Shown here piece by piece: positions 15,396 to 22,933 of a stretch of 39,823 nucleotides of DNA. A model generated the notes under the pieces. That model was not told the DNA's origin. It saw only the letters and a list, made by a program, of their open reading frames with translations, and did no database searches. The stretch covers positions 1-39,823 of the forward strand of contig DDVI01000076.1 of assembly GCA_002345205.1 (NCBI GenBank), written 5' to 3'. A program made the position numbers and the translations under genes. The DNA comes from Bdellovibrionaceae bacterium UBA2316 (GTDB taxonomy: Bacteria; Bdellovibrionota; Bdellovibrionia; Bdellovibrionales; Bdellovibrionaceae). The first letter of the stretch is position 1; each line of letters begins with the position of its first letter.

Positions 15396-16613
15396 ATGCC
15401 ACTCTTTGAATATAAGGGAATCTCTCAAGCCGGAAAAAACAAATCTGGTGTCATTGATTCTGAAAATATTAAAGCTGCCCGATTAAAATTAAAAAAAGAC
15501 GGCATATTTGTTACCGACATTCGCAACAAAGTAAAAGCGGGAGCAAAGAAAAACTCCTCTACCCTATTTCAAGCCTCGGTACCTATTAAAGATTTAGCGC
15601 TGATGACTCGTCAGTTGGCGGTTTTAATTAAGTCGCAAATTCCGTTAGTGGATGCATTGGCGGCGGTCAGTGAGCAAGTGGAACACCCGGCACTTTCGCA
15701 GGCTCTTGCGGACTCTAAAAATATGGTTAATGAAGGTAGTCCGTTTTATAAATCGCTCGCCAAATATCCACACATTTTCGACAACATTTATGTTTCAATG
15801 TGCGAGGCCGGTGAAATGTCGGGAAGTTTGGATGTTATTCTTTTACGACTAGCGGACTTCACAGAATCTGCGGCTCGATTACGCCAGAAAGTTTCAAGTG
15901 CGTTAACCTACCCGATTATCATGCTAGTCGTTGTATTTATTATTGTGATGGGTCTATTTACATTCGTTATTCCAAAAATGATGACCATCTTTGAATCGGC
16001 ACCAGAACTGCAGCTGCCGTGGTACACATTAGTGATCGTACAGATTTCCCAAATTATGACTGACTTCTGGTACATCATTATTGGTGTTATGGTTACAATG
16101 TATGTTTTATTTGTGACTTGGAAAAAATCGGCAGAGGGACGACCACGTTGGGACGCAATTTCGCTTCGCATTCCCGTCTTTGGCCCGATCATCCGTATGG
16201 TTGCTGTGGCCCGCTTTACGCGTACTCTGGCAACTCTACTTACGGGTGGTGTACCCATGTTAGGCGCTTTGGATATTGTTCGTAACGTTGTAAATAACGC
16301 GGTCATTGCTGCGGCCGTAGATGAAGCTCGTGGTAATATCTCTGAAGGGGAAAGTATCGCTGGCCCTTTGGGACGTTCGGGACAATTTCCACCGATCGTT
16401 ATCCATATGGTGAAGATTGGTGAAAAAACAGGCGAACTTGAAAACATGCTGACGCAAGTTTCCGACGCCTACGATTTTTCGGTACAAAATAAAATTGATG
16501 GCATGACTTCATTAATTACGCCGATCATAACTGTTATTATGGGGGTCGTGGTCATGATTATCGTGTTGTCTATCGTTATCCCTATGTTTGAGATGACAAA
16601 TTTAGGTAATTAG
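15396..16613 (+). CDS. gspF: Type II secretion inner-membrane platform protein GspF
   Basis: 405 aa, normal for GspF. Two T2SSF helical cytoplasmic domains (about 65-190 and 270-390) alternate with three membrane spans: IIMLVVVFIIVMGLFTFVIP (about 172-191), WYIIIGVMVTMYVLFV (about 228-243) and a final span near 380-398. Family motifs are present: MTRQLAVLIKSQIPLVDAL, ARFTRTLATLLTGGVPML and KIGEKTGELENML. It forms the membrane base that couples the GspE ATPase to pseudopilus growth. First gene of the F-G-H-I-J-K run. No SD is visible before ATG 15396. Distinct from the pilC homologue at 28844-30064. Confidence 0.93.
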   Translation: MPLFEYKGISQAGKNKSGVIDSENIKAARLKLKKDGIFVTDIRNKVKAGAKKNSSTLFQASVPIKDLALMTRQLAVLIKSQIPLVDALAAVSEQVEHPALSQALADSKNMVNEGSPFYKSLAKYPHIFDNIYVSMCEAGEMSGSLDVILLRLADFTESAARLRQKVSSALTYPIIMLVVVFIIVMGLFTFVIPKMMTIFESAPELQLPWYTLVIVQISQIMTDFWYIIIGVMVTMYVLFVTWKKSAEGRPRWDAISLRIPVFGPIIRMVAVARFTRTLATLLTGGVPMLGALDIVRNVVNNAVIAAAVDEARGNISEGESIAGPLGRSGQFPPIVIHMVKIGEKTGELENMLTQVSDAYDFSVQNKIDGMTSLITPIITVIMGVVVMIIVLSIVIPMFEMTNLGN

Positions 16614-16655
16614 ATTTATAATTTTTTAATCGCGTTAACGAAAGGATTTATTCGA

Positions 16656-17123
16656 ATGAAAAGTTTTATTACAAATGCAAATTTAAACGTTACAGCTACA
16701 GCAAAAAATCGCAAAGGTTTTACACTCGTTGAAATCATGATCGTTCTTGCCATTCTTGGTTCTATCTTCGCTCTTTTAGCAGGCCGCTTTGCAGGCGCTC
16801 GCGATAAAGCAAAAGTGAAAGAAGCCAACATTCAAATGGGTCAAATTTCTAACTCATTGGCAAATTATAATTTAGATTGCAATAAATACCCAGCGGCCTT
16901 AGACGGCTTGAAAAAAGCTGACGATTGCAAAAACTGGGGACCAAATGCTTACTACCAAGGAAAATTGGAAGATCCATGGGGTAAACCATTTCAGTATGAA
17001 ATTTCTGGAGCAGAGTTCGTCTTAAAATCTCTTGGCAAGGACGGAAAAGAGGGCGGTAGTGGCTTTGATAAAGATCTTGTTTGGGGCGAAGACGAATCAT
17101 CAGAAGGCGCAGCCGCAAACTAA
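16656..17123 (+). CDS. gspG: Major pseudopilin GspG
   Basis: 155 aa. Prepilin cleavage site after G21 (NRKG / FTLVEIMIVLAIL), Glu+5 present, followed by the N-terminal hydrophobic helix. The 21-residue leader is long for this family. The C-terminal half has the GspG fold: LANYNLDCNKYPAALDGLKKA, AYYQGKLEDPWGKPFQYE (the DPWG motif), FVLKSLGKDGKEGGSGFDKDL (calcium-loop region). It polymerises into the pseudopilus that pushes substrates through the outer-membrane secretin. A short Glu/Ser/Ala tail ends it. The 3' end overlaps the start of gspH. Confidence 0.94.
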   Translation: MKSFITNANLNVTATAKNRKGFTLVEIMIVLAILGSIFALLAGRFAGARDKAKVKEANIQMGQISNSLANYNLDCNKYPAALDGLKKADDCKNWGPNAYYQGKLEDPWGKPFQYEISGAEFVLKSLGKDGKEGGSGFDKDLVWGEDESSEGAAAN

Positions 17124-17715
17124 ATCCGCACAGCGCGGATTCACGTTAATTGAAATTCTGATCGTCCTAGGCATCATGTCAGCTGTGATTGTTCTAGGAC
17201 TCGGTCGTGTTCGTAAAAACGAAAATAATATTAAAACTACATTTCGTGAAATTACGGTTCTTTCAAAAGAGATCCGTAATCAAGCACGCCTTACGCAAAC
17301 GTTCTTTCGGTTAATGATCGAAATTAGACCCGATAAATCCCGTTACTGGGTTGAAAAAGGCAATGCGATCGAAATGAAGGACGCCAAAGCTGAGTTAAAA
17401 ACTCAGGAAGAAATCGAAGCCAGCGGTGATGAAAAGAAAAAGTCGTCGTTTACCTTATATAAAAAATTAACTAAAAAAGAAAAGACGCTTCCCAAGGGTA
17501 TTAAATTCAAATCTCTTGAAATTCAGAATTCAGAACCCTTGATGGATGGTCTGGGTGCCATATACTATTCTCCAGAAGGTTTGGTGGAAGCATCGATCAT
17601 TCATATTACAGATGATAAAAATACGTGGTCACTGCTAATCAATCCCCTCACCGGCATCGTAGATATTGCTGAAGAGGAAATTAGCTTAAAGGATATAATT
17701 AAACGTAATGAATAA
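17059..17715 (+). CDS. gspH: Minor pseudopilin GspH-like
   Basis: About 218 aa. Prepilin motif AQRG / FTLIEILIVLGIMSAVIVLG with Glu+5 places it in the pseudopilus tip. The remainder is basic and beta-rich (IEIRPDKSRYWVEKGN, TLPKGIKFKSLEIQ, NTWSLLINPLTGIVDI). The open frame reaches TTG 17032 and offers GTG 17059, TTG 17065 and TTG 17077. GTG 17059 was chosen for AGAGGG 5 bases upstream. Any choice overlaps gspG by 47-92 bases and leaves a leader of 20 or more residues. Overlaps gspI by 8 bases. Assignment to H rather than another minor pilin follows gene order. Confidence 0.82.
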   Translation: MALIKILFGAKTNHQKAQPQTKSAQRGFTLIEILIVLGIMSAVIVLGLGRVRKNENNIKTTFREITVLSKEIRNQARLTQTFFRLMIEIRPDKSRYWVEKGNAIEMKDAKAELKTQEEIEASGDEKKKSSFTLYKKLTKKEKTLPKGIKFKSLEIQNSEPLMDGLGAIYYSPEGLVEASIIHITDDKNTWSLLINPLTGIVDIAEEEISLKDIIKRNE

Positions 17716-18226
17716 ACGTAGCCGCTTAAGACAATCTGGATTTACATTACTCGAAGTTTTGATCGCGATGATCATTCTGGCCTCGGGTGTAATGTTATTG
17801 GCTCAGTCTTGGAGCAGCTCCTACAATCGTATTCGTAAAACCCAGAAAAATGTCGAAATCGCGGCGCTGCTTGAACGAAAGCTCGCAGAAACAGATATGA
17901 AATACCGAGGAAAATCCATCGACTCGATTCCAGAAAGCGAAGGCGATGAGTTTGAAGGTTATCCTGAATACAGCTGGAAACTAGAATCTAAAAAATTTGA
18001 AATGCCCGATTTAACTTCGATCTTGATTGGCCGTGATGGCGGCGTTGATCAGATGATGATGCAATTGATGAAACAATTCTCCGAACATCTATCTAATTCA
18101 ATCAAAGAAGTGAAAATTACCGTCATTTACAAAGTTAAAGAAAAAGAATTCGAATACTCGGCAACATTATTGTTTGTTGATTATGACAAGCAATTACCCC
18201 TACCCTCGATCCCAGGTGGTGGTTAG
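17708..18226 (+). CDS. gspI: Minor pseudopilin GspI-like
   Basis: 172 aa. Short leader MNKRSRLRQSG then FTLLEVLIAMIILASGVMLLA with Glu+5. The globular part carries AALLERKLAETDMKYRG, typical of GspI, and a charged EFEGYPEYSWKLE stretch. GspI, J and K form the tip of the pseudopilus, with I nucleating the complex (known). Starts within the last codons of gspH and its TAG overlaps the GTG start of gspJ, so the tip genes are translationally coupled. Confidence 0.85.
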   Translation: MNKRSRLRQSGFTLLEVLIAMIILASGVMLLAQSWSSSYNRIRKTQKNVEIAALLERKLAETDMKYRGKSIDSIPESEGDEFEGYPEYSWKLESKKFEMPDLTSILIGRDGGVDQMMMQLMKQFSEHLSNSIKEVKITVIYKVKEKEFEYSATLLFVDYDKQLPLPSIPGGG

Positions 18227-19173
18227 TGAATCTACGCCGCAATTCAGGTTTTACGTTAATTGAGGTTTTAATAGCGGTGGCGATCATGTCGACGCTGGGC
18301 TTATTAGCCGCGCAAACGATCAAACAGGCGATCACGCAAAAAAAGATCATTCAAGAGATGGTGAATGATACGTCTCGCTTACGCGACGGTGTTAAGATTT
18401 TCGAAAAAGATGTACAGCTGGCCTATCACCATCGCGACTGGGAAAAAGAACTTAAAGAACTAGCGAAGAAGACAAAAAAAACCACGGCCCCCGTCGCTGC
18501 AGGTATGCCGGGCGCCGCTGGACAACCTCCGCAACTGAATCAAATCTTTGATGCCAATGGGAACGTGATTTCAACTCAGGAACAAGAAGCCAATGTCGAG
18601 GCTCCACGCAAAGATCCAACCACCCAGTTTGTGGGCAAAGAAAATGAAATCAATTTTGTGACGATGAATACAGGCCGAATTCTGAAAGATATGCCACAAG
18701 CTGATTTCATTGAAGTTGGTTATTCCTTAAAAGACTGCACTACGTTTGCTGAGAAAAAAACGACGAAGTGTTTATTCCGTCGTGTTTCGCCATGGGTGGA
18801 CGAAGATGTTACAAAAGGTGGCGAAGAATACCTGTTAATCGAAAACATCACTGAGTTTACGCTTCGTTATATGGGCCGAGGAAAACAAGATTGGAACAAA
18901 GACTGGCGTACTGACGGCAGCGGTGATGGCGCAACTAAAGGAAACTTTCCGTGGTTAGTAGAAATTTCGATAACGTATCAAAAGGATCCTGAAAAAGAAA
19001 AATCGAAAAAGCATTCCATGCAGTTAGTAATTCCAATCCATTTTCCAAACAATAAAGAGGATTCTGGCAGTTCGGATTCATCAACCCCAGCGACTACGAC
19101 CGGCACACCGGCCGGCACGACACCGGCAGACGGTGAGCCCGTAGGCGGTGGCCCAGCAGGAGTAACTCGATGA
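18226..19173 (+). CDS. gspJ: Minor pseudopilin GspJ-like with low-complexity insert and tail
   Basis: 315 aa, about 100 longer than typical GspJ. GTG start overlaps the stop of gspI. Leader NLRRNSG, then FTLIEVLIAVAIMSTLGLLAA with Glu+5. Core motifs LRDGVKIFEKDVQLAYHHRDW and ENITEFTLRYMGRG with DWRTDG fit GspJ. Two unusual parts are visible: an Ala/Gly/Pro-rich insert (about 86-105, APVAAGMPGAAGQPP) and a Ser/Thr/Pro/Gly-rich tail (about 283-315, STPATTTGTPAGTTPADG). The tail would lie at the pseudopilus tip near the substrate or secretin. Overlaps gspK by 4 bases. Confidence 0.84.
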   Translation: MNLRRNSGFTLIEVLIAVAIMSTLGLLAAQTIKQAITQKKIIQEMVNDTSRLRDGVKIFEKDVQLAYHHRDWEKELKELAKKTKKTTAPVAAGMPGAAGQPPQLNQIFDANGNVISTQEQEANVEAPRKDPTTQFVGKENEINFVTMNTGRILKDMPQADFIEVGYSLKDCTTFAEKKTTKCLFRRVSPWVDEDVTKGGEEYLLIENITEFTLRYMGRGKQDWNKDWRTDGSGDGATKGNFPWLVEISITYQKDPEKEKSKKHSMQLVIPIHFPNNKEDSGSSDSSTPATTTGTPAGTTPADGEPVGGGPAGVTR

Positions 19174-20447
19174 AAATTTTTGGATTTACAGTGTTTAACC
19201 GAACCACCAAAGACTTCATTAAAAAAAGTAACAATCAGCGAGGGATTGCATTGATTACAGCCATCGCCGCCCTATCGTTAATGACTTACTTAGCGATGGA
19301 AGTTACCTATGACACGCAAGTGGAGTATTTAATTAACGCTCAACAAATCAATCGCGTAAAGGCCTACTATGCTGCGCGCAGCGGAGTTGATTTGTCTTTA
19401 CTGAGAGTTAAAATCTTCCAAACGGTTCAACAAAAGCTCGGAAAGAACTTACCAGCAAATGGAATGATTGATCAAATCTGGCAATTCCCTTTGATCTGGC
19501 CGCTGGAATTACCTGATGGATTAAATGCCGTAGATAAAGACCAAATTAAGGATAAGACAAAAGAGTCTTTACTAGATGCCGCATTTGCGACAAAAATTAC
19601 AGATGAAGGTTCTAAGATTGATATCACAAACTTAGCCTCGCCATCTGAGACTCTACGTGAAATCACGAAGAAACAATTAATTGCGCTTTTCGAAAATAAA
19701 ATCAAAGACGACGAAGAGTTTTCCAAAAACTACAATGGCTATAGATTCGATACGCTAGTTAACAATATCGCCGACTGGATGAGTAGCAAAAATGAAAGTC
19801 TAAACGGCGGAGATAAAAAATCAGGTTACCGTGATCGCGGAACAGATACGTTTCCGCCGAATCGTAATTTCAGAACGATTCAAGAAATTCGCTTAGTAAC
19901 TGGTATGACGGACGAGTTTTACCAGATTCTAGAGCCACAAGTTACCATCTATGGCGTAAAAGGTCTGAATCCAAACACCGCAACGTCGGCCGTTCTTCAA
20001 TCCATTGATCCAACGATCACTAAAGAAATCGCAGCCGAAGTCATTAAACGCCGTACGGACGAACAACTCGGTCCATTTAAAGACGCCGCTTCATTTTGGC
20101 AATTTTTAGAGGAAAAAGGGGCGCGTCTTTCTATCAACAAAGAAGAATTTCCTATCAACACCGACAGCTACAGCAGCTTTCGGATCAACGTTATCGGCGA
20201 ATACGGCGGTTCAAAACGCGAAGTTGACGTCATCACTTTGGATATGAACAAAGTCGCCGAAGCGATCAATGAAGTTCAGAAGAAAGTAGACGAAAAAAAT
20301 GGTCCTGCGGGCGGCGGACAGACGACATCACCACCAGCAGGAACTCCGGGAGGAACTCCAAATCCAGCAGGTAACACCGGTCAAACTGCGGCTTCCCAAC
20401 CACCAGCCAAGGGACCTCCGCGCATCGTATACTGGAATGAAAAATAG
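19170..20447 (+). CDS. gspK: Minor pseudopilin GspK with Pro/Gly-rich tail
   Basis: 425 aa. Leader of 25 residues, then NNQRG / IALITAIAALSLMTYLAMEV. The +5 glutamate is absent, as is characteristic of GspK, the cap of the pseudopilus. Family features follow: the QINRVKAYYAARSGVDLSL helix, NIADWMSSKNESL, FRTIQEIRLVTGM, and the helix-hairpin-helix-like VKGLNPNTATSAVLQSI. The final 50 residues are Gly/Pro/Thr-rich (GGGQTTSPPAGTPGGTPNP) and match in style the gspJ tail. Last gene of the secretion run. A 12-bp palindrome lies just after its stop but lacks a terminator T-run. Confidence 0.9.
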   Translation: MKIFGFTVFNRTTKDFIKKSNNQRGIALITAIAALSLMTYLAMEVTYDTQVEYLINAQQINRVKAYYAARSGVDLSLLRVKIFQTVQQKLGKNLPANGMIDQIWQFPLIWPLELPDGLNAVDKDQIKDKTKESLLDAAFATKITDEGSKIDITNLASPSETLREITKKQLIALFENKIKDDEEFSKNYNGYRFDTLVNNIADWMSSKNESLNGGDKKSGYRDRGTDTFPPNRNFRTIQEIRLVTGMTDEFYQILEPQVTIYGVKGLNPNTATSAVLQSIDPTITKEIAAEVIKRRTDEQLGPFKDAASFWQFLEEKGARLSINKEEFPINTDSYSSFRINVIGEYGGSKREVDVITLDMNKVAEAINEVQKKVDEKNGPAGGGQTTSPPAGTPGGTPNPAGNTGQTAASQPPAKGPPRIVYWNEK

Positions 20448-20531
20448 CGTCGTTAACGACTATTTCGACGACAACCAACAGTTTATCTTTTTTTTGTTTC
20501 CGACCTATAGTTTTAGGATTAGATTACCTTC

Positions 20532-21533
20532 ATGAAAAATCTATCGACCGCTAAGATCTCTGTTTTAGACTTAGCTAAAGTTGCCGATGGCAAAACTTTA
20601 GCCGACACCTATTCTCATTCGAAACAATTGGCTCAACACGTAGAAAAACTCGGCTACACGCGGTTCTGGTTAGCCGAACATCATAACATCGAAGGCATCG
20701 CGAGTGCGGCCACTTCGATATTGATTGGCTACATCGCTGAACACACAAAAACCATTCGCGTAGGTTCTGGTGGCATCATGCTGCCGAATCACTCGCCGTT
20801 AATTATTGCCGAACAATTTGGAACATTAGAATCACTGTATCCCGGTCGAATCGATTTAGGATTAGGCCGCGCCCCCGGAACCGACCAACAAACGATGCGC
20901 GCCCTGCGCGGCCGCAATGCTGGTTACGAAGACGACTTTGGTGATTTAATTGAAGAATTAAATTTTCTATTCGCCCCCGCTGAACCCGGCCAAAAAATCA
21001 AAGCCGTTCCTGGCGCCGGAATCAAGGTCCCAAAATATATTTTAGGCTCAAGCCTTTACAGCGCACAGCTTGCGGCCCGTATGGGATTACCGTATGCATT
21101 TGCAGGCCACTTTGCACCAGCGATGATGATGCAAGCATTTGATATTTACCGGTCAATGTTCCAACCATCGCAAGACCATAAAGAACCGTACGTCATGATG
21201 GGAGTCCCGGTTGTGGCCGCCGACACAGATGAGAAAGCAAAATACTTGGCCACCAGTATTCAACAAGCCTTCTTAGGCATTATCAAAGGAAACAGAAAAC
21301 TAAATTCCCCACCCGTGGACGATATGGATAAAATCTGGAACCCAATGGAACGCGAACATGTGCAATCGATGTTAGGAATGCTCGTGACTGGGAGTCCGCG
21401 AACGGTTCGTGAGAAGCTTGATAAATTTATCGAAGCTACTGGGGCTGATGAATTGATTATCACTTCGGATACTTATTTACCCGAGGACCGAATGCGGTCA
21501 TATGAACTGATCGCAGAGGCTCGTCGCCTTTAG
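20532..21533 (+). CDS. LLM-class flavin-dependent oxidoreductase (luciferase-like)
   Basis: 333 aa with the bacterial-luciferase-like TIM barrel. Motifs are YTRFWLAEHHN, TIRVGSGGIMLPNHSPLIIAEQFGTLESLYPGRIDLGLGRAPGT near 75-120, and the C-terminal VTGSPRTVREKLDKFIEATGADELIITS. This closely resembles the YhbW group, FMN- or F420-type oxidoreductases of unknown substrate. No signal peptide, so cytoplasmic. It starts about 84 bp after gspK with no visible SD and may be transcribed separately. No functional link to secretion is evident. Confidence 0.9.
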   Translation: MKNLSTAKISVLDLAKVADGKTLADTYSHSKQLAQHVEKLGYTRFWLAEHHNIEGIASAATSILIGYIAEHTKTIRVGSGGIMLPNHSPLIIAEQFGTLESLYPGRIDLGLGRAPGTDQQTMRALRGRNAGYEDDFGDLIEELNFLFAPAEPGQKIKAVPGAGIKVPKYILGSSLYSAQLAARMGLPYAFAGHFAPAMMMQAFDIYRSMFQPSQDHKEPYVMMGVPVVAADTDEKAKYLATSIQQAFLGIIKGNRKLNSPPVDDMDKIWNPMEREHVQSMLGMLVTGSPRTVREKLDKFIEATGADELIITSDTYLPEDRMRSYELIAEARRL

Positions 21534-21614
21534 CCTTAGCTGACGGTTCTACTGATTACCAAAACCGCGACGTCGTCGGCAACCGTTCGAGGTATGTCGT
21601 TCGGCGTTCGAGGG

Positions 21615-21653
21615 TCCCGTCCCGTTTCCGTTTCCGTCCCGTTTTCCGTTTTT
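21615..21653. repeat. CCGTTT-type simple-sequence tract
   Basis: About 39 bases made only of T, C and G in degenerate repeats of CCCG and TTTCCG, ending in a T-run. It lies about 80 bp after the oxidoreductase stop. Such tracts can slip during replication. Confidence 0.5.
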
Positions 21654-21687
21654 ACTTGTATTGAAAATACTATATCCAATTGCTTTT

Positions 21688-21707
21688 ACCCAACCCCTCG
21701 GTTGGGT
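21688..21707 (+). terminator. Stem-loop, possible terminator of the LLM oxidoreductase
   Basis: ACCCAACC (21688-21695) pairs perfectly with GGTTGGGT (21700-21707) over a 4-base loop. T-rich sequence follows only after 10 bases (TTCTTTCTT), so termination is possible but not certain. Confidence 0.4.
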
Positions 21708-21716
21708 GTGGCAAAT

Positions 21717-21954
21717 TCTTTCTTGTTCGTCTTGGTTTGTTGTTTCGAAAATTGAATTCGAAGTTGCCGTTGTTGAGATCAGACCTTTTTTATTAAAGAC
21801 ATGAAAAAACGAGTTCCGCAGCCAGCGCGAAGCGCATGGCGAGGACTGTCTGAGCTTTTTTTATGTCTTTAATAAAAAAGGTCTGATCTCAACAACGGCC
21901 CCCGCACTGCCACAATCTCTTTTTGAAACAACCAACCAAGGCGAACAAGAAAGA
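21717..21954. repeat. Long imperfect palindrome, possible miniature mobile element
   Basis: Inner arms of 37 bases (21766-21802 and 21863-21899) are perfect reverse complements and continue after one mismatch into six more A:T pairs. Outer arms of 34 bases (21717-21750 and 21921-21954) match at 31. The central 60 bases include a smaller hairpin (GCCAGCGC...GCGCATGGC). Arms beyond these limits do not match. It contains no gene. The arrangement resembles MITE- or REP-derived palindromes, and transcribed it would fold into one long hairpin. Identity with a known family cannot be tested here. Confidence 0.75.
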
Positions 21955-22133
21955 TTCTGGATTCGGGGTGGCTGACGAAAGCTGTCACTCATTGGCATCA
22001 CCAACGCTTCATTTCGAGACCGCCACCATTCCCGCTCTGAGACAGAGTTTCACGATATATTCCAATCACTTACACGCGCCTCACTTTGATTCATGGCAAA
22101 GCGATTGCTCTTAGTATCGAGCAAGAGGTATTT

Positions 22134-22910
22134 ATGAGAACACAAAGCTTTTACTTAAAACTGACTTTACTACTAATCACAACAGCGATGTTGTCAGCAT
22201 GTGGTGCGAGCAAAGGAACAGCCGATAACTACGATAGCTCGAGTCGTTTACTAACTGCGGATGTAACTAATATAGATACTTCAAACCGACCTCTGGCCTA
22301 TTGTAATCAATCCACGGGATCTCAGATTTCATTCAACACATCGACATTCCAAGATGGTGAAATAATTGATCCCAACAAAATTAATTTAAAAATCACAAAG
22401 ATCCCTGCGTACTTCTCACAAAACTTGAACTACATTGAATTCCACAAATATATGGTAAACTCAGCTGGTAGCAAAATGTGGGGTGAGAGCCGCTTATCCA
22501 TGAACATCTATGCGATCTCTACTGGTAAATTACTAGTATCTGGTAAATCAATGCTCTACTGGAGAGACCTTGCCTCAGCGGCTCAAGCTGTGGGTGCTTC
22601 AACTCCGGATCAGTTCTTCAAAAAAGTACGCCTTGTTATCCAACTCGTAGATCCAAATGGCGATTACGATGCGATCTCTGCTATCTACTATAGCTCAACA
22701 GATGACTCAGTAGTAAGCCAACTCGATGGTTTAATCCCAGCCTTCGATGCTGACCCGGCTCGCTACGCTTACGAGAGAGACGGATCAACTCGCCACTCGA
22801 CCTTACAAGCACTGCACCCTTTCAAAAGCTATGTTGGGCAAGGTTGGACAGCGCAAACGTACCAAACCAAAGCGGCGGAGTTTTGCACTACGATTTATAC
22901 GGCTCAATAA
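22134..22910 (+). CDS. Lipoprotein of unknown function
   Basis: 258 aa. Signal FYLKLTLLLITTAMLSACG has a good lipobox (LSAC). The mature protein starts GASKGTADN and is a soluble domain without recognised motifs; segments include PLAYCNQSTGSQISF, NYIEFHKYMVNS, KVRLVIQLVDPNGDYDAISA and VGQGWTAQTYQTKAAEFC. Two further cysteines may pair. The open frame extends to 22086, but ATG 22134 is used because AGAGGT sits about 7 bases upstream and the lipobox then lies at normal distance. Membrane-anchored on the periplasmic or outer face. Convergent with the PBECR2-like gene 23 bp downstream. Confidence 0.8.
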   Translation: MRTQSFYLKLTLLLITTAMLSACGASKGTADNYDSSSRLLTADVTNIDTSNRPLAYCNQSTGSQISFNTSTFQDGEIIDPNKINLKITKIPAYFSQNLNYIEFHKYMVNSAGSKMWGESRLSMNIYAISTGKLLVSGKSMLYWRDLASAAQAVGASTPDQFFKKVRLVIQLVDPNGDYDAISAIYYSSTDDSVVSQLDGLIPAFDADPARYAYERDGSTRHSTLQALHPFKSYVGQGWTAQTYQTKAAEFCTTIYTAQ

Positions 22911-22933
22911 ATTTGAACGTCGAACGACTTTCC

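Larger units (their letters stand above)
21534..22133. other. 600-bp gene-free region with repeats and a long palindrome
   Basis: No convincing gene. In order it holds a paired CGTTCGAGG direct repeat (21584-21592 and 21605-21613), a C/G/T-only simple-sequence tract (21615-21653), a stem-loop (21688-21707), and the long imperfect palindrome at 21717-21954. A 63-codon open frame at 21923-22114 has no SD or recognisable content and overlaps the palindrome, so it is not called. Confidence 0.6.

Noticed and set aside
17032..17715. TTG 17032 as the gspH start
   Set aside because: It gives a 92-base overlap with gspG and has no ribosome site; GTG 17059 is better supported.
20449..20460. GTCGTTAACGAC palindrome after gspK as a terminator
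   Set aside because: A 12-bp palindrome with no loop and no adjacent T-run.
21766..21899. Long palindrome as an integron attC site
   Set aside because: No RYYYAAC/GTTRRRY core sites and perfect inner arms, unlike the bulged attC structure.
21923..22114. Short plus-strand open frame of 63 codons
   Set aside because: No ribosome site, no recognisable content, and it overlaps the repeat arm.
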